64,000 nucleotides of DNA, taken from the NCBI GenBank assembly GCA_016928025.1, contig JAFGLN010000031.1:39603-103602 (forward strand), given 5' to 3'. The position numbers and the translations under genes are program-made. Shown here in pieces: positions 7,991-16,470 of the stretch. This DNA is from Deltaproteobacteria bacterium. Its GTDB lineage: Bacteria > Desulfobacterota > Syntrophia > Syntrophales > JAFGHS01. Under the pieces are notes generated by a model that was not told the origin of the DNA, made no database searches, and saw nothing but the letters and a program-made list of their open reading frames with translations. Numbering within the stretch: position 1 is the first letter of the stretch; each line of letters begins with the position of its first letter.

Positions 7991-8075
7991 TTTGATATTT
8001 CTTGGGTACGAGAGGTGGTGTTTTAGTGCGTTTCCCCGTCATTGCCATAATTAAAGAAAAGAGAGGAGGACTCCG

Positions 8076-9419
8076 TTGACCGCCACATTGCTGGATCAAC
8101 TCGCAGCATTCGTCAAAGTAACTGCGTCTGAGGACATTCCGGCCGGTGTGAAGGAGGCCGCCAAGGTTAGGATCATCAACCTCATGGCCGCCGTCGGCCT
8201 GGGCATGTGCTCAGGGGTAGAAAATCCTCTCCTGAACGTGACCCGCATTCCGTCCCAGCCGGAGGCGACGATCCTTTTTTCCGGAGAGCCGGCGCCGGCC
8301 CCCCATGCCGCCGCCTGCAACAGCTATATCGCCACCTCCTCCGGTACGGAAGACGGCAGCCGGTTTGCCGGGGCCCATCCGTCATCGGGCATCATCCCGT
8401 CCGCTTTGGCGGCCGCGGAGACCATGGGTGCCTCGGGTGCGGATTTTTTGACCGCTGTTATCCTGGGCTATGAGGTCCACCTGCGGATCGGTTATGCCCT
8501 CTATCCCTATGACCTGCACCGGGGATTCCACTCCTCCGCCATCCTGGCCCCGCTGGGATCGGCGGCGGCGGTCGGCAGACTCCTGGGGATCGACGCAACG
8601 GCTCTCCGAAATGCCCTGTCTCTGGCCTGCCTCTCGTCGGCGGGCCTGGTCTGCGCCTTCGACGCCTATCCGGCCAAATGCTATCAGATTGCGCGGGCCG
8701 TGAAGGGCGGCTATGAAGCGGCCCTTCTGGCTAAAGACGGCATGCCCGGCCCGGAACTCGCCCTGGAGGATGGTTTTCTGAAGGCTTATGGAAATGTCGA
8801 AGCGATTGATTTGAGCGGCTTGGGCTCACGGTTTCTCGTTACCGAGACTTATTTGAAAATTCATGGAGGCTGCCGCCACATTCACCCCGCCATCGACGCC
8901 GCCCTTTCCCTGAGAAACGAGGAGGGTGTCCGGCCGGATGGGGTCGAAGCGATTTCCGTCGGCATTACCTCCGCGGCCCATGCGATGGAACGGGAAAATC
9001 CCCAAACCTATACGGATGCCCGCTTCAACACCCCGTTTCTCATTGCCGTCGCCCTGCAGGAAGGGCAGGTGTCGGACGAGCAGATTACGGATGCGCTGCT
9101 GGCCGACCAACGGCTCCAGGCCCTCTGCGCAAAAACGCAGGTTGCCGTTGATCCGGAACTGGACAAAAATTTCCCGGCCGAACGGGGGGCATGGGTCGAG
9201 ATAAAACTGAAAGACGGCCGCACGGTGAGCAGGCGGCTGCAAAACCCGGTCGGGGAGCCGGAGAACCCTCTGGCGCCGGAGGTCGTGGGGACCATGTTTA
9301 AAAAAGCCCTGACCGGTATCCTGCCGCCGGACCGCATCGATTTCCTGTCCGGCTATCTGCAGGATTTGGAAAAGCAGAAGAGTTTGATGCCCTTTTTCGA
9401 CGCGATCGTGAATAAATAA
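8076..9419 (+). CDS. MmgE/PrpD family protein
   Basis: A 447-residue member of the MmgE/PrpD family, which includes 2-methylcitrate dehydratase, cis-aconitate decarboxylase and iminodisuccinate epimerase. Typical features are the small-residue-rich helical domain (NSYIATSSGTEDGSRFAGAHPSS region, about residues 80-105), the ILGYEVHLRIG segment, YLKIHGGCRHIHPAIDA with paired His, and a closing VGEPENPLAPE segment. The start is TTG at 8076, chosen because GAGAGGAGGA (8061-8070) precedes it and no ATG fits. It sits between the mutase large subunit and a CoA ligase on the same strand. A dehydratase, decarboxylase or epimerase role on a hydroxy or dicarboxylic acid is inferred only from the family. 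Confidence 0.88.
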   Translation: MTATLLDQLAAFVKVTASEDIPAGVKEAAKVRIINLMAAVGLGMCSGVENPLLNVTRIPSQPEATILFSGEPAPAPHAAACNSYIATSSGTEDGSRFAGAHPSSGIIPSALAAAETMGASGADFLTAVILGYEVHLRIGYALYPYDLHRGFHSSAILAPLGSAAAVGRLLGIDATALRNALSLACLSSAGLVCAFDAYPAKCYQIARAVKGGYEAALLAKDGMPGPELALEDGFLKAYGNVEAIDLSGLGSRFLVTETYLKIHGGCRHIHPAIDAALSLRNEEGVRPDGVEAISVGITSAAHAMERENPQTYTDARFNTPFLIAVALQEGQVSDEQITDALLADQRLQALCAKTQVAVDPELDKNFPAERGAWVEIKLKDGRTVSRRLQNPVGEPENPLAPEVVGTMFKKALTGILPPDRIDFLSGYLQDLEKQKSLMPFFDAIVNK

Positions 9420-9466
9420 AGATACAAGGGTGTGATTTATTTATATTGAAAATCAACTTGAAGCTG

Positions 9467-9524
9467 TGTGCCGGAGCCCGGAGCCGCGAATCGCTTGAGC
9501 GGCGAAGGGTTCCAAGCGCTTTGC
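9467..9524. repeat. intergenic repeat, internally deleted inverted copy
   Basis: The reverse complement joins a segment like the start of copy A (TTGGA-CCC---GCCGCTCAAG) directly to a segment like its end (CGATTCGCG-CTCCGGGCTCC). It lies 47 bases after the MmgE/PrpD stop, in opposite orientation to copies A and B. The remainder of 9420-9618 shows nothing else except the ribosome-binding site before 9619. Confidence 0.65.
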
Positions 9525-9618
9525 CTAATCATCTTTCTTCCATTAAAAAGACCTTACACACATGGGGTAGGGTGCTGGGAATGATGGAGACTGGATAATA
9601 ACTATTCGGAGGTTTTTC

Positions 9619-11214
9619 ATGCTGGATTCAGAAATAGAATGGGGAGACGATCTCATTAAACTGCCCCGTGAGCAGTGGACACTCGGGAGACTGCTGACGG
9701 AAAAGGCCGAACGGAACCAGGATAAGGTGTATCTTCTTTTCCAGGACCAGAGCTTTACCTATAATCAGTTTGAGGAAAAGGCAAACCAGGCGGCCAACGC
9801 CCTCACTGCTTTGGGCGTCAAAAAGGGGGACAAGGTCGGGGTCCTGATGCTGAACTGTCCGGAGTATCTCTTCCTGTGGTTCGGGATCTGTAAGGTCGGT
9901 GCCGTGATGGTTCCCTTCAACGTGGAGTGGAAGGGGGATATCCTCTCTTACATCCTGGAACATTCCGATACCCGGGGCGTTATCGTGCAGCAGGATCTCC
10001 TGCCGCAGGTGGAAGACGCCCTCGGTGGCCGCAAGCTCGACTTTTACGTTATCCGGTCCGTCGGAAACGGGCCCCTGCATCCCGGCACGTCGGACCTGAA
10101 GGATTTCTTCACCGGCCCCGGCACCTTCACGTCGCCGCCCATCGCCCACACCGATCCGTTTCAGATCATGTATACATCGGGCACGACGGGTCGTTCCAAG
10201 GGCGTGGTGCGCTCCCATGAATACGTCATTTTGAGGGCCCTCCGGGCGCTGCGCGTGTTCGGCTACACCGAAGACGATATTTTTTATACCGCCCTGCCGT
10301 TCCACCACGGGAACGCCCAGAATCTGACGACGCTGCCCGCCCTCCTGAAGAATGCAAAGCTGGCCCTGGGTGTCCGTTTTTCGGCGAGCCAGTTCTGGCT
10401 GGACATCCGCAAGCACAAAGCGACCACCTTCAATTATATCGGGGCCATGCTGCCGATCCTCTATAAGCAGCCGCCGACCCCCGATGACGTGAACAATAAT
10501 GTCCGGTTCATCCGGGGCGCCGGAGCGCCGGAGGACATTATCCTGGATTTCGAAAAGCGGTTCGGTCTGGAAATCGTCGAATCCTACGGAACGACGGAAG
10601 GCGGCTCCATCCAGAACCGGCCGGGGAAGCGGAAGCTCGGTTCCATGGGCTGGCCGCCCTATTATAACGAGGCCAAGGTCGTGGATGACGACGATAACGA
10701 CCTGCCTCCCGGCAAGATCGGCGAGATGATTATCCGCCCCACGGACCCGGAGGAGAAATGGGTGGAATATTATAAAGACGAGGAAGCCAGCGATGAAAAA
10801 ATGAAGGACGGCTGGTTCCGTTCCGGCGACCTGGCCCTGGTGGACGAGGACGGGTTTTTCTTCTTCAAAGGGCGCAAGAAGGACGCCCTGCGGCGGCGCG
10901 GGGAAAACATCTCGGCCCAGGAAGTGGAAAAGGTCATCGACCGGCACCCGGCAGTGATGGAGTCTGCTGTTTACGGCGTTCCGTCCGAATTATCGGAAGA
11001 AGATGTGATGACCGCCGTGGTTTTAAAGCCGGGGCAGACCCTGACGCACGAGGACCTGATTACTTACTGCGAAGCCAATATGGCGCGCTTCATGGTGCCC
11101 CGTTATGTCGAGTTTATGGACGCCCTTCCCCAAACGCCCACCCTCCGCACGGAAAAGTATAAACTGGTCGAGCGGGGCGTGACGCCGGCGACATGGGACC
11201 GGGAGAAAAAATAA
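9619..11214 (+). CDS. AMP-forming acyl-CoA ligase (CaiC-like)
   Basis: A 531-residue ANL ligase. The P-loop is IMYTSGTTGRSKGVV, the A5 motif is ESYGTTEGG, the A7-A8 region is DGWFRSGDLALVDEDGF and RRRGENISAQEVE, and LRTEKYKLVERG near the end carries the likely catalytic Lys. The RRRGENIS form and overall layout resemble crotonobetaine/carnitine-CoA and related short-chain ligases more than long-chain ones. CGGAGG precedes the ATG. It lies between the two mutase subunit genes, so it probably supplies the mutase with acyl-CoA or activates a related intermediate. The pairing parallels the ligase-mutase clusters for 2-hydroxyisobutyrate. The exact acid is unknown. Confidence 0.9.
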   Translation: MLDSEIEWGDDLIKLPREQWTLGRLLTEKAERNQDKVYLLFQDQSFTYNQFEEKANQAANALTALGVKKGDKVGVLMLNCPEYLFLWFGICKVGAVMVPFNVEWKGDILSYILEHSDTRGVIVQQDLLPQVEDALGGRKLDFYVIRSVGNGPLHPGTSDLKDFFTGPGTFTSPPIAHTDPFQIMYTSGTTGRSKGVVRSHEYVILRALRALRVFGYTEDDIFYTALPFHHGNAQNLTTLPALLKNAKLALGVRFSASQFWLDIRKHKATTFNYIGAMLPILYKQPPTPDDVNNNVRFIRGAGAPEDIILDFEKRFGLEIVESYGTTEGGSIQNRPGKRKLGSMGWPPYYNEAKVVDDDDNDLPPGKIGEMIIRPTDPEEKWVEYYKDEEASDEKMKDGWFRSGDLALVDEDGFFFFKGRKKDALRRRGENISAQEVEKVIDRHPAVMESAVYGVPSELSEEDVMTAVVLKPGQTLTHEDLITYCEANMARFMVPRYVEFMDALPQTPTLRTEKYKLVERGVTPATWDREKK

Positions 11215-11255
11215 TCTGCCGTAATTCCGGTAAGGAAGAGTATATGTGCGGCGCG

Positions 11256-11470
11256 GCATTTGGAGCATTGCGCCGCTCAGAATCTTTTTCCGACCCTCTA
11301 ACGGCTCGCTCCGCTGCTGTTTTTTATGGGGACAGTTTTTTTAAACTGTGCCCATAAAAAACGCCCTCAGACATGCGTCCCGTCGAGCGTTCCGCTGCGC
11401 GTAGAGGGGCCCCGGAAAAATCTTCGATTCACGGTGCCATGCTCCTGCATGCCGCCACAAGAGCATAAGG
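11256..11470. repeat. intergenic repeat, copy B (interrupted by a palindrome)
   Basis: A second full copy of the element seen at 7805-7990, same orientation, again just after a coding region (ligase stop 11214). It is longer because a palindrome (11320-11361) sits in its middle, where copy A has an unrelated short stretch. The gap 11215-11623 otherwise holds only a Pu/Py-rich inverted sequence near 11581-11618 before the next start. Confidence 0.75.
11320..11361. repeat. REP/RAYT-like palindrome inside repeat copy B
   Basis: Arms 11320-11338 and 11343-11361 (19 bases each) are complementary with one mismatch, around a TTTT loop. The core ATGGGGACAGTTT resembles palindromic ends seen around REP-associated tyrosine transposases (from memory). 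It looks like a small element inserted into an older repeat. Confidence 0.7.
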
Positions 11471-11623
11471 ACATTGTCATGCAAATTGCAATGCAGTCTC
11501 GGATGAGAGAATCCAGTCAGTTCGATTACACGGATTGTGGATCAAGCTCCACCCTGGCGGGGTGACGGGAATCCATTAAATTCCCTCTTCCCTTGAGGGA
11601 GAGGGTTAGAGTGAGGGGGTAAA

Positions 11624-12016
11624 ATGAAAAAACTGCGCATATTGATTGCCAAAGTAGGACTGGACGGCCACGACCGGGGGGCCAAGTCCGTTGCCGTCGG
11701 GCTCCGGGACGCGGGGATGGAGGTCATCTATACGGGCATCCGGCAGACCGCCGAGTCCGTCGTTTCCGTCGCCGTTCAGGAAGATGTGGACGCCATCGGC
11801 ATCAGCAGCCTCGCGGGCGCCCATATGACGATGTTCCCGAAAGTGATGCGCCTTCTGGAAGAGAAGGGGGCCAGAGACATTATGGTTTTCGGCGGAGGCA
11901 TCATTCCCCGGGATGATATCGTCGAGTTGAAGAAGATTGGCGTGGGAAAACTCTTTCTTCCCGGCACGAAGATCTCCGATGTCGTGGCCTATCTGAACGA
12001 AGCATTTCCGAACTGA
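11624..12016 (+). CDS. B12-binding small subunit of acyl-CoA mutase
   Basis: A 130-residue cobalamin-binding domain. GLDGHDRGA near residue 14-22 is the D-x-H-x-x-G motif whose His replaces the lower axial ligand of B12. GISSLAGAH gives S-x-L, and FGGGIIP the GG motif. Length matches the small subunits of isobutyryl-CoA and 2-hydroxyisobutyryl-CoA mutases (about 130-140) and the C-terminal domain of methylmalonyl-CoA mutase. It should pair with the large subunit at 6131-7789. It begins directly after a CCCTC/GAGGG inverted sequence that includes GAGGGGG before the ATG. The chaperone gene follows after 172 bases. Confidence 0.93.
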   Translation: MKKLRILIAKVGLDGHDRGAKSVAVGLRDAGMEVIYTGIRQTAESVVSVAVQEDVDAIGISSLAGAHMTMFPKVMRLLEEKGARDIMVFGGGIIPRDDIVELKKIGVGKLFLPGTKISDVVAYLNEAFPN

Positions 12017-12076
12017 CGGTTTTCACCTTCCTCTATTTCCTGTTCCCTGGTGGGAGAGGGGGAATCTTTACGCATG

Positions 12077-12158
12077 GTCATTTCGGCAAAAACCGGAATC
12101 CGGTCTTTTTTAATCCTGCTTCAGCGGGCCCGGGTCCCGGATCGGCGTCCGGGATGAC
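12077..12158. repeat. short inverted-repeat element between mutase small subunit and meaB
   Basis: The ends GTCATTTCGG and CCGGGATGAC are imperfect inverted repeats (8 of 10). Inside are the smaller palindromes AACCGGAATCCGGTC and CCCGGATCGGCGTCCGGG. The 82-base block fills most of the 172-base gap. It resembles the dispersed GTCAT(C)CCGG extragenic palindromes common in this bacterial group; no gene was seen. Confidence 0.6.
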
Positions 12159-12188
12159 AGGAAAATTTATTTTATAGACGAACACACC

Positions 12189-13190
12189 ATGACAGACAAC
12201 CCCGAAGAACTGAACCGTTTACGTAAAATTCAACAAGGCGATGTCCGAACCGCCTCCCGCCTGATCAGGGGCATCGAAGATAATCTTCCCGACGCGAAAA
12301 CGGCCATCCGCCGCATCTTTTCCCACACGGGCCGCGCCCATGTCGTCGGTTTTACGGGGGCGCCGGGCGCCGGGAAAAGCACCCTGGTCGACGCCATGAT
12401 TACCGTATTCCGCAGGCAGGCGAAGACCGTCGGTGTCCTGGCCGTCGATCCCACCTCGCCGTTCACGGGCGGCGCGATCCTTGGCGACCGGGTCCGGATG
12501 CAGAGTCATGCGGAAGATCCGGGCGTCTTTGTCCGCAGCCTTGCCACCCGCGGCGCTCTGGGCGGCCTGTCCAAGGCCGTCGGAGACGCCGTTCATGTCA
12601 TGGATGCCATGGGCAAGGAAATGATCATGATCGAGACCGTTGGGGCGGGGCAGCAGGAAGTGGACATCATCAACCATTCCCACACGGTCATCGTTGTTCT
12701 CATTCCCGGAATGGGTGATGAGATTCAGGCTATCAAGGCCGGCGTGATGGAAATCGCCGATATCTTCGTCATCAACAAGGCGGACCGGGAAGGGGCCGGC
12801 CGGCTGGAGAACGAACTGATCGCCATGCTCAATATGGTTTCCCAGTTCCCCGGCGACTGGCGTCCGCCGATTATCCGCATTGGAAACCTGGCCGACGCAG
12901 AAGCTTTCCGGGAGAGTGTTGAAGAACTGGCCGTTTCCGTGAACGACCACTATCAGAGGCTGGTGGAGACGGGTCTTCTGGGCGACCGGCTGCGGCGCAA
13001 GGCCATCATGGAAATCCATGAGGCCCTCCATGACGCTATCCTGGCACCGGTCCTGACCGATTTGGCCCAGAGCGGAGAAATGGACCGCATCGTCGAGCGC
13101 ATCCTCAACAAAGAATCCGACCCTTACACCATCGCCGACGAGATTGCCCGGAAGTACCCCACACGTCCCAAAAAATCTGAAAAAGAATGA
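12189..13190 (+). CDS. meaB: MeaB/ArgK-type G3E GTPase, mutase chaperone
   Basis: A 333-residue GTPase that guards and reloads B12-dependent acyl-CoA mutases with adenosylcobalamin. The P-loop is GFTGAPGAGKST (K63), DPTSPFTGGAILGDRVRM is the family switch region, ETVGAGQQEVDI follows, and INKADREGA is the G4 NKxD motif. Family members usually read ETVGVGQSE, so the switch segment is slightly changed. Length is typical. It is the last plus-strand gene of the mutase group and ends 18 bases before the stop of a convergent crotonase gene. Its linkage supports B12-dependence of the divergent mutase. Confidence 0.92.
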   Translation: MTDNPEELNRLRKIQQGDVRTASRLIRGIEDNLPDAKTAIRRIFSHTGRAHVVGFTGAPGAGKSTLVDAMITVFRRQAKTVGVLAVDPTSPFTGGAILGDRVRMQSHAEDPGVFVRSLATRGALGGLSKAVGDAVHVMDAMGKEMIMIETVGAGQQEVDIINHSHTVIVVLIPGMGDEIQAIKAGVMEIADIFVINKADREGAGRLENELIAMLNMVSQFPGDWRPPIIRIGNLADAEAFRESVEELAVSVNDHYQRLVETGLLGDRLRRKAIMEIHEALHDAILAPVLTDLAQSGEMDRIVERILNKESDPYTIADEIARKYPTRPKKSEKE

Positions 13191-13207
13191 TGACTGATCA
13201 TCTTATG

Positions 13208-14065
13208 TCATTTGCTCAGGCCGGCTTTTTCCAGCCACGGCCGGGAAAGGGCCAGGTTCGCCTTCGCGACGTCCGTGCGGGCGAAGCCGCCTTGGCTGGG
13301 TTTGGCCATGGACCGGGCGCCCATGGTCGTCATGAGGCAGAAATTGTTGAAAGAGGCTTCGATTTCGGTGTTCAGCCCCAGGGTTTCCTCCATGTGGTTG
13401 ATGGAAAATTTACAGAGTCGCACCCAGACGGTGTTGGTCAGGTAGTTGTCGGCGACCCGCTCGGCGTAGGCCATTGTTTCCTGTTCGAGGGTTTCTGCAC
13501 TGAAGATGCGGTTGACGAATCCGTAGTCATAAGCCTCCCGGGCGGTGATGAAGCGGTGTTCGAACAGGATTTCCTTGGCCCGGCGCGGCCCGATATCCCA
13601 GGGTACGGAGAAATACTCCACAAATCCCGGCAGGAATTGGGCGTCTTCGGCGGCGAAGATCACATCCATGGCCGCCACCACCATCCAGCCGCCGAAGATG
13701 CAGTATCCGTGAACCATGGCGATGGTCGGTTTGGGGGCGTTCCGCCAGACCCGTTGGAAGTCCACGTATAGCTTGCGCATGCCTTCCGTCCACTCGAACA
13801 GCGTCAGATCGGTTTTTGTGACGTAGCCGTGTTGTTCACGGTATTGCTTGTCTTCCTCCGTTCCGCCAATATCGTGGCCGACGGAAAACGCCCGGCCCAT
13901 TCCCGATAGAACGATGCAACCGCAGGCGGGGTCTTTTACGGCCTCCTTGAGGGCCGCATCCAGCTCTTCCAGCATGCGGTAGCTCTGCGCGTTAAGATAC
14001 CTCGGCCGATTGAGAATGATCCGGGCCACTTTTCCCGGTTCGTAAATGATATGCTCATAAGCCAT
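13208..14065 (-). CDS. enoyl-CoA hydratase/isomerase family protein lacking both usual catalytic Glu
   Basis: A 285-residue crotonase-fold protein. The N-terminal ARIILNRPRYLNAQS and the acyl-CoA pocket AFSVGHDIGGT are conserved. The oxyanion helix reads HGYCIFGGWMVVAAMD; the position of the hydratase Glu144 is Met. In the following AQFLPGFVEYF segment the Glu164 position is Gly. Both catalytic glutamates of rat enoyl-CoA hydratase are therefore absent (alignment by eye), so it probably catalyses another crotonase reaction. AGGAGGAG precedes the ATG. It is the second gene of a minus-strand pair after the SDR, 51 bases apart. Confidence 0.85.
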   Translation of the reverse strand: MAYEHIIYEPGKVARIILNRPRYLNAQSYRMLEELDAALKEAVKDPACGCIVLSGMGRAFSVGHDIGGTEEDKQYREQHGYVTKTDLTLFEWTEGMRKLYVDFQRVWRNAPKPTIAMVHGYCIFGGWMVVAAMDVIFAAEDAQFLPGFVEYFSVPWDIGPRRAKEILFEHRFITAREAYDYGFVNRIFSAETLEQETMAYAERVADNYLTNTVWVRLCKFSINHMEETLGLNTEIEASFNNFCLMTTMGARSMAKPSQGGFARTDVAKANLALSRPWLEKAGLSK

Positions 14066-14116
14066 TGCAACTCCTCCTTTTCACATATTGAGATGTATTT
14101 TTCGGCTATTCGGTTT

Positions 14117-14884
14117 CTATTTGGGTGCCATCCGCAGCGCTCCATCGAGACGAATGGTCTCGCCATTGATGTACGAATTCGTGATGAGATGCTCCACGAG
14201 GTCGGAAAATTCGTCAGGTATCCCAACACGCTTGGGGAACGGAACGGATTCGTTCAGAGATTTGATATTTTCCGGAGGCAGAGACATCAGCAGCGGCGTT
14301 TTGAAAAGGCCCGGCGCGATGGTATTCACGCGGATGCCCAGACCGGAAAGGTCGCGTGCCATGGGAAGCGTCATGCCGACAACGGCTCCTTTGGAAGCCG
14401 CATAGGCGGCCTGTCCGATCTGGCCGTCAAAAGCCGCCGTGCTGGCGACATTGACGATGACCCCCCGTTCGCCATTCTCATCCGGTTCGTTGGTTGACAT
14501 GGCGAAGGCCGACTTGCTTGCGACATTGAACGTTCCTAGAAGATTCAGACGGACGATCATCTCAAAACTGGCCAATTGATGAGACCCGGTTTTGGATACC
14601 GTTCGTTCCGCCCAGCCGGTTCCTGCGCAATTGACGCAGAAATGAATGGCGCCGAACAGTTCTTTTGCTTTGGCAACGGCTTGGTTGACATCGTTCTCGT
14701 CCGTTACGTCACACTTGATGAAGCAGGCCGTCGAGCCCAATTCGACAGCCAATTTCCCGCCGTTTTCTTCCTGCACATCCATGATGCAGATATGGCCTCC
14801 ACAAGCTGCAATCCGTCTGACCGTTGCCGCCCCCAAACCGGAGGCGCCTCCGGTGACCAGTGCCGTTCTGTTTCTGATATCCAT
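14117..14884 (-). CDS. short-chain dehydrogenase (3-hydroxyacyl-CoA dehydrogenase type 2-like)
   Basis: A 255-residue classical [19 protein letters not shown] is the Rossmann NAD(P) motif and [11 protein letters not shown] gives NAG-like [14 protein letters not shown] holds the catalytic Ser, and AYAASKGAV the Tyr-x3-Lys. The long insertion after NCAG and the overall pattern ([19 protein letters not shown]) resemble HSD10-type 3-hydroxy-2-methylacyl-CoA dehydrogenases, which prefer NAD and branched substrates. Of two adjacent ATGs, the second (14884) is better spaced from GGAGG. With the crotonase behind it, it fits a beta-oxidation module for a branched or aromatic acyl-CoA. Confidence 0.88.
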   Translation of the reverse strand: MDIRNRTALVTGGASGLGAATVRRIAACGGHICIMDVQEENGGKLAVELGSTACFIKCDVTDENDVNQAVAKAKELFGAIHFCVNCAGTGWAERTVSKTGSHQLASFEMIVRLNLLGTFNVASKSAFAMSTNEPDENGERGVIVNVASTAAFDGQIGQAAYAASKGAVVGMTLPMARDLSGLGIRVNTIAPGLFKTPLLMSLPPENIKSLNESVPFPKRVGIPDEFSDLVEHLITNSYINGETIRLDGALRMAPK

Positions 14885-15099
14885 CATATCCTCCTTTCAT
14901 TTGTCATAAATAAAAAAAATCATGAGGAATCATTCCAGGTTGCATTCAAAAGGCGACGCGGCAAAGAGAAGGTGCCCCGATCGTATGACCGATTCATTGG
15001 GCCGCCGATGATGCATCCGACGAAGTCAGCCAAATGAATGCGACCTGGTATGAGGTGTACATGGGCGTTTACCTCAACAAGGGGATCGCCGATTTCCCC

Positions 15100-15130
15100 T
15101 TGACATTTTCTATCATGTTCCGTCTTATTA
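15100..15130 (+). promoter_or_regulatory. candidate sigma70 promoter before acyl-CoA dehydrogenase
   Basis: TTGACA at 15100-15105 is a perfect -35 box. The -10 region is poor: TCTTAT at 17-base spacing or TTATTA at 19. It lies 55-84 bases before the start at 15184. The remainder of 14885-15183 shows no clear gene. Confidence 0.35.
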
Positions 15131-15183
15131 TTTCATCAAATAAATGTATGCGTCTATGAACGGCCACACGAAAGGAGGCAACA

Positions 15184-16386
15184 ATGAAAAGGTACGGAGC
15201 TTTCATCAGCGAGGAGAGTAAAGCGTTACTGACCAATGTGAGAAATTTCGTGGATAAGGAGATCCTGCCGGTTCGGGTTCAACTCGATGAGAGCCGCGAG
15301 GCCTGCGAGGAGGTCATCGACAAACTGGTCAAGATGGGGATGCAGCGTTACGGCCTGGCGCCGAAATACGGCGGGGTCCAGATCGGTTCGGCGGTCGAGT
15401 ACGTTGCCGTTTGCGAGGAGCTCGCCCGGGGGGACAGCGGAATCGCGACGGAGATGACCTGCCCGGAATGGCTCTTCGGGCCGGCCATGCGGGCACGCAA
15501 CAAGGTCGTGCTGGAAAACCTGATGTCACCCTTCTGTTCGGACGAGCGCCATACGGCCTGTTTCGCCCTGACCGAACCTGCCGGAGGCTGCAACGGCGAA
15601 GACCCGACTCAGCGCGGCATGGCCCTGAAAACAATCGCCAGACTGGACGGTGATGAGTGGGTGATCAACGGGTCGAAGCGATGGCCCGGCGGCGCGGGGA
15701 TCGCGGAGGTTTATGGTGTCCTGTGCACGACCGATCCGTCCCTGGGCGAAGAGGGCGTGGCGCTGATCTATGTGCCCAATGGGGTTCCCGGGCTGAGCTT
15801 CGGGAAGCCGGAAAACAAAATGGGTATGCGTTACAGCGACATCAACGCGGATGTTTATCTGGATAATGTTCGTGTTCCCAAAGAGTACCGCCTGGCGGGG
15901 CCGGGGCAGGATTGGAAGCTGTTCCGTGCCGCGCTCTCATGGGGACGGCTCAGCAGTGCCGGATTCGCCATCGGAAACGCCCAGGCCGTCCTGGAAATCG
16001 TGATCGACTATACGGCGAACCGCTTTTATAAGGGCAAGGCTGTCCGGGAGCACACCCTCCAGGCCGCCATGATCGCCGATATGGCCATTGCCATCGAAAG
16101 CGCCCGCGCTTATTATCTCAGTGTTGCTTCCATGTTCGACCGGAAAGAGTTCGGCGATCCCGGCGAGCCGTATCTGATGGGAAAAGCCAGCGGCGCCAAG
16201 GTCTATGCCTGCGACGTGGCGGAGATGGTCTGCAACCGCGCCATGGAGCTCATGGGCGCTTATGGCTACACGAAGGAGTACCATGTGGAAAAATACCTGC
16301 GCGACTTTAAGATCATTCAAATCTGGGAAGGTGGGGGACAGCTCGGACGGCTCGAAGCGGCGATGGGCTATTATCCCATTCCGTAG
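15184..16386 (+). CDS. acyl-CoA dehydrogenase
   Basis: A 400-residue FAD enzyme that makes the alpha-beta double bond in acyl-CoA. FALTEPAGGCNGEDP is the FAD-contacting T-E-P segment, INGSKRWPGGAG follows, and IQIWEGGGQLGR near the C-terminus carries E382 at the position of the usual catalytic base (Glu376 in medium-chain ACAD). AAAGGAGGCAACA precedes the ATG. It is transcribed away from the SDR/crotonase pair, and the three together look like one oxidation module. The WPGGAG substitution in place of the usual I(T/S)NG segment is unusual and may reflect a particular substrate. Confidence 0.9.
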   Translation: MKRYGAFISEESKALLTNVRNFVDKEILPVRVQLDESREACEEVIDKLVKMGMQRYGLAPKYGGVQIGSAVEYVAVCEELARGDSGIATEMTCPEWLFGPAMRARNKVVLENLMSPFCSDERHTACFALTEPAGGCNGEDPTQRGMALKTIARLDGDEWVINGSKRWPGGAGIAEVYGVLCTTDPSLGEEGVALIYVPNGVPGLSFGKPENKMGMRYSDINADVYLDNVRVPKEYRLAGPGQDWKLFRAALSWGRLSSAGFAIGNAQAVLEIVIDYTANRFYKGKAVREHTLQAAMIADMAIAIESARAYYLSVASMFDRKEFGDPGEPYLMGKASGAKVYACDVAEMVCNRAMELMGAYGYTKEYHVEKYLRDFKIIQIWEGGGQLGRLEAAMGYYPIP

Positions 16387-16470
16387 ACGGCGGTCTGTTG
16401 AATTGGACCTCTTGGCAATGACAGTACCGGATCGATTGCCAAGGGCAGTATTTTATGACAAGGTCGCCCC

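Noticed and set aside
9628..10947. Long open frame (439 codons) on the minus strand
   Set aside because: It is antisense to the CaiC-like ligase, which has complete ANL motifs; high G+C third positions explain the open frame.
14965..15160. Short protein-like stretch (MNATWYEVYMGVYLNKG) before the acyl-CoA dehydrogenase
   Set aside because: Too short, no ribosome-binding site and no recognised family; it overlaps the promoter candidate.
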